Below, one piece after another: positions 1 to 9,226 of a stretch of 64,000 nucleotides of DNA. Made by a program: the position numbers and the translations under genes. Within the stretch, counting starts at the first letter, position 1. Every line of letters starts with the position of its first letter. The notes beneath the pieces are model-generated. The model did not search any database. It had not been told where the DNA came from and saw only the letters and a list, made by a program, of their open reading frames with translations. Origin of the DNA: Epiperipatus broadwayi (lineage: Eukaryota; Onychophora; Udeonychophora; Euonychophora; Peripatidae); NCBI GenBank assembly GCA_028023455.1, contig JAQFVV010000031.1, forward strand, positions 866,001 through 930,000, read 5' to 3'.

Positions 1-29
1 GATTTTACTCTACACCAGGCGGGGAGATA
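1..29 (+). other. 3' end of an upstream retrotransposon internal region
   Basis: These 29 bases are identical to 6568-6596, the stretch that follows pol and carries the polypurine tract of element 1. They sit directly in front of the left LTR. A singly inserted element would have host DNA here. The simplest reading is that another copy of the internal region lies to the left, sharing this LTR. An assembly artefact in a repeat is the alternative. Confidence 0.8.
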
Positions 30-1966
30 TGTAACGGAATAGCGTTACATAGGGTTTGAACCTAGGAAAGTTAAATATATATTGATGACGAAATAAATGA
101 CGGGTACAAAACTTTTTAACAAAGCGATCTTGTTTTAAGAATAAACGCGAAACAGCCGTGTCTAAAGCAGATCGCAGCTATACAAGAGTACCTGTCAGAT
201 TTATTGAAATAAAATTAAAAGAGTTTTTATTTTTGAGGAATTAATTTATTATAATCAGTATTTGTCAAGTTTGCTTTTTTTTGTCATTTCGTTTTAAAAG
301 AAACAGGGAATGTTCGAGAACAAATTAGAAAATTTATTAAATCATTTTGAACAAAAGGGAAAAAAAAAAAATAAGTAAATTAATTAATCTGTAATAGGTA
401 AAAAAAATTCCAAGCGATCTAAGATATTTTGAATGGGGGGCAATTAGTAGAGTCAAATTTAGAGAAGTTGAAACAATAAGCAGGATGTATGTTGGTAAGG
501 TCTAGATAACAGTCCAAATTTAGAAGCAGAGGTGATAAAAAGTGTACACTGCTATTGTACTACTTAGACTTCCGACTCCAGCTAAAACAATATGTAAGAA
601 AAATGGAAAAACTAAATTAAATTCCCACGTGGTGCAAATGTCACAGAAACTATTAAATAAAGAGGATTAGCAAATAAGAACTAATGACTTATGAGTGCAT
701 GATAGAGATTGGAGGAAAAATTCAAGGTGTCACGGCGGGAAAGAAGAGAGAAGAAAAAGGCAAGACGGAACCGAAAAAGGACACTAAATTGAAAGTTGTT
801 GAAGGCGAAATCAAGTTGAATTGTAGCGGAAAGTATAATTAATTTTTCTTGCGGAGCTTCCGATTAAATGCTTGGACTACCTAACCTACACTTGTGTAAT
901 ATCGCAGCCGAAATGCGTTGCTGAATCCAAAATTCGCGGCTTGGCCGCCGAACCTTCGCACCCGGCACCGTTGATCGTCCTAGAATGCTCTCAACCTCGG
1001 AGAAAATGAACTCAAGGACCACACACACCCTGGAAGCCTCACCCAGAACCGACATGCGGAATTAATAAAATATCGCTCAGGATCCCATTACAGTATTCTC
1101 GTCCCACAGGTAGTTATTTTTTAACATTTGCTTACACATTCATGCACCAGATAAATACTTTAAAGTGGAGAACGATTTACAAACATTAAGTATAAAATGA
1201 TTAAATTGCTAATGACCAACCGAACTGCTAAAGAACTCAACCAGTATAATATGTACAATTAATACTCAGCAAAGATCTATGTAAGTTAATATTCGCTTCC
1301 GTAATTGTGTTATCTAGACTTACTAAATTATATATCTGCATAATAATTTTATTTACCCAGTTTACAAATAAATCATTCACTTAATTAATGTTTCTTTTAT
1401 TGATCGCTTGGAATTTCAAATTTATTTAACCAATGTTGAATGAGTGCGGGAGTGATCTATTTTATATAATTTGAATGGGTGCATTTAATATGTTAGTTAA
1501 GCGTTAAGTATATTTATAGCATTTATAATTGTCGTACCATTCTTAGGTTAAGGTTAAGTTTTGGGAGATTTATTCTGGGGGATATAGGGCGGGCCTAACC
1601 ATGATAAAGGCATGTCAATAGTGTGTTAAGAGTAATGAGCGATATAGTTCGGAAATAGTGGCTGTGTTCATTTCTTGCTGTCCGCTGGAGCGATGCTTGG
1701 GCATGTTCTGTGATATAGTTGAGTGAGCGTGTGCACGTGCGTGGCGAGCTTGAAAAGGTTCTCCTGGCGCCTATTACTCGGATTCAATCTGAATCTAGGT
1801 ATGAAACAAATAAAACGTGCGTGTATATGTGTTTGAAACTATTTTCACAAAACATTATGTAACCCCGGACGACAGAACACAGCGGGTTCGTAAAAGGGAA
1901 TCGTCAATGGAAAAGCCAGAAGGAGAAGTAGTGTCCGCAGATATATAGACGAGGGTCCGGGTTACA
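30..1966 (+). repeat. Left (5') LTR of element 1, about 1.94 kb
   Basis: It starts TGTAAC and ends GTTACA, giving a 6 bp terminal inverted repeat. It is preceded by a polypurine tract and followed by a TGGCGC primer site. The first 194 bases recur at 6597-6790. The first 20 bases, TGTAACGGAATAGCGTTACA, form a hairpin with 7 bp arms. AATAAA at 1809-1814 is a candidate poly(A) signal. A second inverted pair, TGTAACCCCGGAC at 1858 and GTCCGGGTTACA at 1955-1966, closes the LTR. The right boundary is inferred from the terminal repeat and the primer site, because the second LTR is truncated by the gap. Confidence 0.85.
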
Positions 1967-1968
1967 TT

Positions 1969-1986
1969 TGGCGCGTCAACGTGCGG
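1969..1986 (+). promoter_or_regulatory. Putative primer-binding site of element 1
   Basis: TGGCGCGTCAACGTGCGG lies two bases (TT) after the LTR end. It starts with TGG, the complement of a tRNA CCA tail, as minus-strand priming needs. Element 2 has the same two-base spacer and the same TGGCGC start. I cannot assign the tRNA. Confidence 0.6.
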
Positions 1987-2829
1987 CGAAACTGTTGTTT
2001 CAAAGGGCAGAACCGACGTGAAAATAACTGACGTTTCTAATAACGAAAGTCAATTTAAATAAAGAGACCCTGAGAAGGAAAGACGTTTAGCGACATAAAT
2101 AAGGCGCTCGGAACAACAGAATAAATTATCTATTAAAGCGGGGGGGAAATTTTATAATCACTAAAAGTCAAAGTATTAAACATTGCTTGAGAGAGTGGGA
2201 AGGGGATTTAGTTTTTTATCATTATTAAAATAATCAAGCAGTCGAATATACCTGATATTTGTAGAAAGCTGTGGAATAGCGGGATTCCGTGGAAGAAATA
2301 TCGGAAGTAATTCATAAATTAATTTCTATATTAGCAAGTTAACCGCAAATAAATTTAATCAAAAAAAAAAAAATATATATATATATACATCGTTAAAAGA
2401 CGCATTGTAATATTATTATATTCTTGCGCAAAGGAACGAACTGTAACCGGGATCTTGTTAGGAGTTGTGTGTTACTTAAAAATAAAAGGGACGTTGAGCG
2501 TAAACAACACATATATATAAATAACCACCGGAAAAAAAAAAATTATTATAAAAGATAAATAAAGGATAGCGTATCTACATATGTAACGACGCGTGTAACA
2601 GTATATAGGTATAACCGCACATATACCGATAGCTACTGTATATAAATAAAGGGGAACAGTGAGAACTGGGATAATCTGAGCGATAGAAACTAAACTTAAG
2701 GGCTTACTGTGGGAATTTTAAGAGCAAGGAGCATCTGAAAATAGGACAAGACAGTCAGTGGGACCAGCGGAGTAGTAGGTGACGGGCCGTGGATTACTAT
2801 AGCCGAATATAAATCGAATATTAAACAGG
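1987..2829 (+). other. Leader between primer site and gag of element 1
   Basis: This is about 840 bases without a supported gene. It contains A/T-rich runs and short TA repeats around 2372-2388. A TATA-like string, TATATAAATA, lies at 2639-2648, about 180 bases before gag. The leader may hold packaging signals, but nothing specific is recognisable. In element 2 the matching distance from primer site to gag is only about 340 bases, and its Gag is about 400 residues longer at the N-terminus. Part of this leader could therefore be former gag coding sequence. Confidence 0.5.
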
Positions 2830-3438
2830 ATGGAGGGAAAGTGGATTAAACTCGAACATTTTAAAGGAAAGGGAGACGAAAGCCCATGTCGACATGTGGA
2901 AAGTCTGAAGAGGTTGTTCTCTTGCGGGCAGTTTAGTGAAGAATCTAAGATAGCGATTGCATGCAGCCATATCCAAGGGGAAGCAGTGGAATGGTGGGAG
3001 GCGATGAAAGAGAAACCGGAAACGTTCGAAGAATACCAAAAGGCCATAATGGGAAGATATTGGGGACTAGCCCAACAAGAAAGGGAAAAGTGGGCAATCG
3101 AACAAAGCAAAAAGGAAGAAGATGAAACATACAGTACCTTCATACAGCGACAGGTGGCGAGATTAAGAAAAATAAATGAATATCAAATACCGGAAGAGCG
3201 ACAAATCCGGATAGCGGGGCGCAACCTGCCCAGGGAGATTAGACAAGTCATTGAGGGGAAAACTGAGATAACACGAGTGTTGGAGATATTAGAGGCGGCC
3301 GAAAATGATGACTATTTTAGCAAAGAAGGGAATGATGGGATCAGGATAGCTAATATGGCACAAGATGAAGGGGGGAAGGACCTCGGAGAAAACAGGAGTG
3401 CCCAAAGATCGATGTGTCAATCCAAGGGGTTCATGTGA
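2830..3438 (+). CDS. gag: Gag (capsid region) of Ty3-type element 1
   Basis: This 202-residue frame encodes the structural Gag protein that forms the retrotransposon particle. It matches the retrotransposon-gag capsid pattern: SHIQGEAVEWWEAM with a Trp pair at residues 55-56, then a TFEEYQ segment, an RYW motif near 76-78, and RQVARLRKI about 50 residues later. The C-terminal half of element 2's Gag aligns along its whole length. No CCHC zinc knuckle is visible, although one is usual in Ty3-type nucleocapsids. The frame overlaps the pol frame, which is open from 3369 in the -1 register, so Pol is probably made by -1 frameshifting. A run of six G at 3370-3375 is a candidate slip site. The start is the first ATG of the frame, just upstream of the conserved region. 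Confidence 0.85.
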   Translation: MEGKWIKLEHFKGKGDESPCRHVESLKRLFSCGQFSEESKIAIACSHIQGEAVEWWEAMKEKPETFEEYQKAIMGRYWGLAQQEREKWAIEQSKKEEDETYSTFIQRQVARLRKINEYQIPEERQIRIAGRNLPREIRQVIEGKTEITRVLEILEAAENDDYFSKEGNDGIRIANMAQDEGGKDLGENRSAQRSMCQSKGFM

Positions 3439-6400
3439 GGGCTCTGCTGGATACAGGAAGTCAGGTATCGGTAATGGCTCAGGAAATTTTTGACAGGATC
3501 GCCCAAGGGCAAACAGAAATGAAAATCTTGCCATTGAAAGGGACCCAGATTATACTGGCCAATGGGAAAAAGGCAAGAATACAGACCAAACAGGTGTGGG
3601 CGAATATAGCTATTGCAGGACAGGAATTCACCCAGATTGTGTTAATACTTGAGGGGCTGATACATGACTTGGTGTTAGGGTCTGATTTTATGAGAATGGC
3701 AAAGTGTAGCATTGATTATGGGACTGAACAAGCAAGAATCGGTAGAGTCACAATGCCTTTTGGGGAAACCATGGATAGTGAACCAGAAGGGCAGAGGAAG
3801 CTGCAATGTATCATGGTAAAAGGGGAGATTGAGAAAAGAGTTAATGAAATGACTGGGCCAGATAAAGGAGAGAGAGAGAGGATTCAAGGAATATTGGGGT
3901 CTTACGAGAGTGTTTTCTCGGACAAGCCGGGAGTAATCAAGGGGTACGAACACCGAATCCGGTTGAACACCAGCAACCCATATCAAACTCGGGCGTACCC
4001 AATCCCTTTCCAATACCGTAAGGAGATTGAAACCCAGCTGGAGCAGATGATAGAGTGGGGGGTTATTTCAAAGTGTACCTCGCCATACAACAACCCCATC
4101 TTAGCCGTAAAAAAGGGTGACGGATCGATACGATTGTGCCTCGATGCCAGACAACTGAACAAGGTGACAATTCCAGATACAAACGCTCCGCCCATCATGA
4201 GCGAACTGATGACAAGATTTCAGAACAAGCGAATCTTTTCCACGATGGACTTGACGAATAGCTACTGGCAGATGAGCCTCCACCCCGACGATCGAAAATA
4301 CACCACATTCAAATATAACGGACGGGCGTACCAGTTTAATCGCGTGCCTTTTGGATTAAAGAATAGTGGGGCCGGCTTAGTGCAGTGCCTGGACCAAACC
4401 CTATCAGAAGAAGTTAAGAAATTTGTCACAATGTACGTAGACGATATCATTATAGCGTCTGAAGACATAGAGGAGCATTGTCGGCACTTAGAAATGTTGC
4501 TCCATGAATGCGAACAGAAGGGAATAAAAATAAACCTAAAAAAAAGCCACTTTGCGACCCAGGAAGTCAAGTTCTTGGGACATATCATAAGCCAGGATGG
4601 AATACGGCCCAACCCTGAAAAGATCCAGGCCATCCAAGAATTCCCTGTTCCGAAGAAGAGAAAGGATATTAAAGCATTCCTCGGAATGTGCACCTTTTAC
4701 AACAAATTTTATGAAAACTTCTCCCATGATATGGAACCCCTATTACAATTGTTAAGAAAGGAGCAAGCGTGGACATGGGATGAGAGACGGGAACGGAGTT
4801 TCCAGAGGGTGAAGGAAGGATTTTTAAAACAGACCATATTGGCATACCCAGACTTCGACCAGATATTTTGGGTACAGACGGACAGTAGCGACATTGGGCT
4901 AGGAGCCACGTTGTACCAAAAGGGACCGGACGGAGAACAGAGGGTGTTGGCATTCGTTAGCCGACTACTCAAAGATCCCGAACGAAGATACACTGTCACC
5001 GAACGAGAAGCCCTCGCCATAGTGTGGGCTTTCAAAAGGTTCCGACAGTACCTGGTCGGATCCAAAGTGAGAGTAATTACCGACCATCGGAGTCTGGAAT
5101 TTCTGAATAAAAGTTTTTTGACAAATAATAGGTTAGTGAGGTGGAGCTTAACCCTGCAGGAGTTCCAATATGAAGTGGAATATTGTAAAGGGAAGGATAA
5201 CGTGGTCGCGGACACACTGAGCCGTTACCCTGTGGGAACACAGCCAAATGCCGAGGCTGGGGAATTCGCGTACATAACCGCTACTACCAGGCGGAGCCGG
5301 GAGGGTGAGTTTAGTGCAAACAACATTCGGAGGGGCCAGAAAGAGGATGAAGAATGCCAACAAATAATACGATACCTACGTGAGAGGAGGCCAAAGGCAG
5401 GGTCCGAAAAAAAAAAGGAAGAGACTGGGGGGGGTCTGTTATGGAAATATCGGGACCGGTGCCTTATTCTGGAAGGAATAGTCCAAAGGAAAACAGGGAA
5501 TGGGAAACAAACCCGTATTGTAATACCGAAGGGAATGCGGGATCGAATGGTTGATGAGACCCATCAGGAACGTGGCCATTACGGAACAAGCAAGACTGAG
5601 GGGTACCTTAGTAATTGGTTTTACTGGCCAGGGATGCACCACGACATTGCCAGAAGACTACGGGAGTGTGAGATTTGTGCGAGGACAAAACCGTTAAATA
5701 GGTCGAATGAAGGACCTCAGATACCGATCATCGTCCGGGAACCAAACCACACCCTGGCCATTGATTATTACGGGCCATTGCCGATGTTTGGGGGAAAGAG
5801 GTATTTACTGGTCACATATGATTTGTGCTCCAAAATGGTCGCTGCGTACCCCATGGCCCGGACTAATGCAAACCAGACCATCAAACTGTTGGAAACCAAA
5901 CAATTTCCCATCATCGGGAAACCTAAGTGCCTTTTATCGGATCATGGCACACCATTTGTATCAAAGATGTGGAGGCGATGGGTGAACCAAACCGGGATCA
6001 AACATCATATGACGTCTATCCGGAACCCGCAGAGCAACCCATGCGAGCGGGTGATGCGGGAGTTGGGGCGGCTATTCCGCGTGTACACTGCAGGAGATCA
6101 TCGGAAATGGGTTCGGGAGATTCCCCGGATTACTGAAATGATCAATACCTCAAAGAATGAGTCCACTGGACTTGAACCAAGTCGACTCCATTATGGACGA
6201 CCTATACCGTATCCTTACAATGATAGACCCTCGATCCGAACAGGAAGAGTTGATCGAAAACATGACAATCAGATAGCATTACGGAGATTGGAACATATGG
6301 GGGAAATGCGAAGGCAGACCACTAGGCCAACCCGAAACACGTTCGCTGTGGGAGACAGAGTCATGGTAAGAGCAAATCCGGTCAGTCGACCGGAGCAGCA

Positions 6401-6530
6401 CATATTCAAGAAATTCCTCGACATCTATGAGGGCCCATATGAGATCGTCCGGGCATATGGGAATAATGCCTTTGTACTGTCCCAAGGAAAGGGAACATTT
6501 AATGCGAGGGCACTGAAGAGGGCCGAATAA
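3414..6530 (+). CDS. pol: Pol polyprotein (PR-RT-RNaseH-IN) of Ty3-type element 1
   Basis: This is one uninterrupted frame of 1038 residues from a GTG. The frame is open from 3369, so translation most likely enters by -1 shift from gag, not at this GTG. Domains in order: aspartic protease (LLDTGSQ, Asp at residue 13); reverse transcriptase (LCLDARQLNK, then YVDD at 341-344); RNase H (first Asp at 490, TEREALAIVWAF, DHRSLEFL); integrase zinc domain (His from 717, then WFYWPGMH and CEIC); integrase core with Asp 784 (AIDYYGPLP), Asp 843 (SDHGTPF) and Glu 878 (NPCERVMREL); and a C-terminal module with YEGPYEIV, the GPY/F type. All catalytic residues I can name are present. Only 34 residues separate the second Asp from the Glu, instead of the usual 35. 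It would copy the element RNA to DNA and insert it. Confidence 0.95.
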   Translation: MSIQGVHVRALLDTGSQVSVMAQEIFDRIAQGQTEMKILPLKGTQIILANGKKARIQTKQVWANIAIAGQEFTQIVLILEGLIHDLVLGSDFMRMAKCSIDYGTEQARIGRVTMPFGETMDSEPEGQRKLQCIMVKGEIEKRVNEMTGPDKGERERIQGILGSYESVFSDKPGVIKGYEHRIRLNTSNPYQTRAYPIPFQYRKEIETQLEQMIEWGVISKCTSPYNNPILAVKKGDGSIRLCLDARQLNKVTIPDTNAPPIMSELMTRFQNKRIFSTMDLTNSYWQMSLHPDDRKYTTFKYNGRAYQFNRVPFGLKNSGAGLVQCLDQTLSEEVKKFVTMYVDDIIIASEDIEEHCRHLEMLLHECEQKGIKINLKKSHFATQEVKFLGHIISQDGIRPNPEKIQAIQEFPVPKKRKDIKAFLGMCTFYNKFYENFSHDMEPLLQLLRKEQAWTWDERRERSFQRVKEGFLKQTILAYPDFDQIFWVQTDSSDIGLGATLYQKGPDGEQRVLAFVSRLLKDPERRYTVTEREALAIVWAFKRFRQYLVGSKVRVITDHRSLEFLNKSFLTNNRLVRWSLTLQEFQYEVEYCKGKDNVVADTLSRYPVGTQPNAEAGEFAYITATTRRSREGEFSANNIRRGQKEDEECQQIIRYLRERRPKAGSEKKKEETGGGLLWKYRDRCLILEGIVQRKTGNGKQTRIVIPKGMRDRMVDETHQERGHYGTSKTEGYLSNWFYWPGMHHDIARRLRECEICARTKPLNRSNEGPQIPIIVREPNHTLAIDYYGPLPMFGGKRYLLVTYDLCSKMVAAYPMARTNANQTIKLLETKQFPIIGKPKCLLSDHGTPFVSKMWRRWVNQTGIKHHMTSIRNPQSNPCERVMRELGRLFRVYTAGDHRKWVREIPRITEMINTSKNESTGLEPSRLHYGRPIPYPYNDRPSIRTGRVDRKHDNQIALRRLEHMGEMRRQTTRPTRNTFAVGDRVMVRANPVSRPEQHIFKKFLDIYEGPYEIVRAYGNNAFVLSQGKGTFNARALKRAE

Positions 6531-6583
6531 CTTGGCTCCTTCTCAGAGCTAAAATCCGCAATCCTCGGATTTTACTCTACACC

Positions 6584-6596
6584 AGGCGGGGAGATA
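6584..6596 (+). promoter_or_regulatory. Polypurine tract of element 1
   Basis: AGGCGGGGAGATA stands directly before the right LTR and would prime plus-strand DNA synthesis. It is mostly purine with one C. The same string lies at 17-29 before the left LTR. Only 53 untranslated bases separate the pol stop from the tract. Confidence 0.75.
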
Positions 6597-6790
6597 TGTA
6601 ACGGAATAGCGTTACATAGGGTTTGAACCTAGGAAAGTTAAATATATATTAATGACGAAATAAATGACAGGTACAAAACTTTTTAACAAAGCGATCTTGT
6701 TTTAAGAATAAACGCGAAACAGCCGTGTCTAAAGCAGATCGCAGCTATACAAGAGTACCTGTCAGATTTATTGAAATAAAATTAAAAGAG
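6597..6790 (+). repeat. Right LTR of element 1, truncated by a gap
   Basis: This stretch matches 30-223 with two substitutions (G/A near the start and G/A about 20 bases on). It ends where the run of N begins, so about 1.74 kb of the LTR is missing from the assembly or lost. Confidence 0.93.
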
Positions 6791-7290
6791 NNNNNNNNNN
6801 NNNNNNNNNNNNNNNNNNNNNNNNNNNNNNNNNNNNNNNNNNNNNNNNNNNNNNNNNNNNNNNNNNNNNNNNNNNNNNNNNNNNNNNNNNNNNNNNNNNN
6901 NNNNNNNNNNNNNNNNNNNNNNNNNNNNNNNNNNNNNNNNNNNNNNNNNNNNNNNNNNNNNNNNNNNNNNNNNNNNNNNNNNNNNNNNNNNNNNNNNNNN
7001 NNNNNNNNNNNNNNNNNNNNNNNNNNNNNNNNNNNNNNNNNNNNNNNNNNNNNNNNNNNNNNNNNNNNNNNNNNNNNNNNNNNNNNNNNNNNNNNNNNNN
7101 NNNNNNNNNNNNNNNNNNNNNNNNNNNNNNNNNNNNNNNNNNNNNNNNNNNNNNNNNNNNNNNNNNNNNNNNNNNNNNNNNNNNNNNNNNNNNNNNNNNN
7201 NNNNNNNNNNNNNNNNNNNNNNNNNNNNNNNNNNNNNNNNNNNNNNNNNNNNNNNNNNNNNNNNNNNNNNNNNNNNNNNNNNNNNNNNNN
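6791..7290. other. Assembly gap of 500 N
   Basis: Exactly 500 undetermined bases, a length typical of a placeholder rather than a measured gap. It interrupts the right LTR of element 1. The sequence after it has no match to the LTR, so the true join is unknown. Confidence 0.98.
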
Positions 7291-9226
7291 CTAAAACATA
7301 AATATGTAATAATATATTTGATTTCCAATAATTATTACCCAATTACTATATAAGCATGATCATAAACAAGATAAGTTTTAAAATTACTAATAAATTTTGT
7401 TGGTTTGCTTGTAAACTGTTGACAAGGTACAACAGCACAATACACATACACTATTTTCACTTAACTAAACACTATAAATAAACAAGTGTCCTTGAAGCTA
7501 ACTATTTTATCACTGCAATATAATTTTAAAATACCAAGAACTTCACCATATATGATGGAAAATAACTAGACATCATCATGAGGGATGAGAGAATAAAGTA
7601 TCCTCAGAATGACATTGTATGATTGTATAACAATATGGCAGATTCCAATACCATTTTCCTAGGTACAAAATGTGTGGATATCATCTCAACATGAAAATGG
7701 AATGCATACCATAAAAATAATCCTCTCTAGGGATTTAACTGTATTAGCTAAGCATAAAATAATTATAAGCTTCAACAAAATAATCATCTCATAGAATAGG
7801 CAATGAGAGAGGATACTCCATCTTCCAATGCATAATATGAATGATACAATATTTAATAAAATTATATTTTTCTCACACTTATCAAATGGAAACAAGCACA
7901 AATATCAAAACAATGGCACAATAAAATAATTATTACATTAAAAGCTAAAAAGATAAATATCCAACTTCAAACAATGCATATGTTAGATAGTGTATGAAAC
8001 CAACAAAGATACTGTAAGTTAAATGACTATAAAATATTTTAAAAAGCATAATAAAATTTGCAATAATAAAAAACATACACAGTCAATGAAAACTAGCATA
8101 AATTCTATAAACTAAAGTGGACATACTAAATTATAGGCAAAATAAAGTAAAGATATAAAATGAATGTATACCTGGTTATATGGAAAAATCAATATAATAA
8201 AATAATTATGTCATCATAAGTAAATACTATTATGCGTCTGACAAATTATATTCTGTTTGTTTACCCATAGAAGGAAAGTCAATAGACAATTCTCATAAAT
8301 GTAAAAGATGTGTATGTCTCTCTATCTAGAGAAGCCTAATTTAATATTAACTTTAAGCCAACCAGTAAGAAAATATATATATAAATTTCTTTTAATCTAT
8401 TTTCAGAGTAATTGCATATTTATACCATAAATAATATATCTATACCTTAGCACATTAAAACTAATATGAGATAATAATAAACATGAACAATAGTAATAAA
8501 TCACTTATATTTTATTTAATTTATTCTCATAGTCCATAATCTAAATTCCTTCATTTTAAACTGACTGACGAGGGGGAATGATGTCATTGTCAGCCAACAA
8601 AATATTTTACAAGACGACACATCCATATTTTTCATATTTTATCATGGTAAACTAAAATAAAACATTTAAGACTTTCTGGCAAACAAAACAACCATACAGT
8701 AATGCTTATAAATATTTTTTGTAGAATTTTGGATCCGTTTTTTTTTTAACTAAGCTTAAATAATATCTTCAATTTTGACCGCAAAAGAAAAATTTTCTCA
8801 AAAGCATCTGTGGTAATATATTCGCATAATTAAGAATGATTCCTGCATTTTAAAGTATTTTAAAATCTCCTTATTAATATTTTAAACTAGTGTTAACTCC
8901 AGCATTTCAAAAAAAAAGTGTACCAGCATTTTTTTTTTTAAATATATATATATATAAGTTAAATACGTGCATTATAAAAGTTAGATTCTACTATCCATTT
9001 GAAATAAATTTCAGATTTTTTAATTTAAATTAAATAAGTTTTCTTCTAATTGCTTTTAATCTGATTCTTATTATGTTTGGTATACAAGCAAAAAGTATTT
9101 TATATTTATTTTACAAACAACTGCACAGAATATTTTTCTTTTCTTTCTTCTTGCCATTACAAACAATTTATATGTACTCTTTAAATGGCTATAACAAATA
9201 TAATAATTAAAATTGTAGTAATATAT
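7291..9226. other. AT-rich non-coding stretch
   Basis: About 1.9 kb with short A/T runs and a TA repeat near 8941-8955. No coding potential, RNA gene or clear repeat is recognised. Small open frames here look like chance. Confidence 0.6.

Larger units (their letters stand above)
30..6790 (+). mobile_element. Ty3-type LTR retrotransposon 1
   Basis: The order is LTR (30-1966), primer site, leader, gag, pol (protease, reverse transcriptase, RNase H, integrase), polypurine tract, and the start of the second LTR (6597-6790), which runs into an assembly gap. Reverse transcriptase before integrase is the Ty3/Metaviridae order. No env-like frame follows pol. Both reading frames are free of stops, so the coding part looks intact. 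The two LTR starts differ at 2 of 194 compared positions. The element is visibly richer in G and C than everything to its right. Target-site duplications cannot be checked because neither outer flank is present. Confidence 0.92.

Noticed and set aside
864-1055. Minus-strand open frame of 63 codons in the LTR of element 1
   Set aside because: Lies within an LTR, has no recognisable motif, and is short enough to be chance in this GC-richer stretch.
5707-6136. Two plus-strand frames overlapping pol of element 1
   Set aside because: Out-of-frame shadows of the integrase coding sequence; they contain no domain of their own.
6725-7342. Frames made largely of undetermined residues
   Set aside because: They cross the 500-N gap and are artefacts of translating N.
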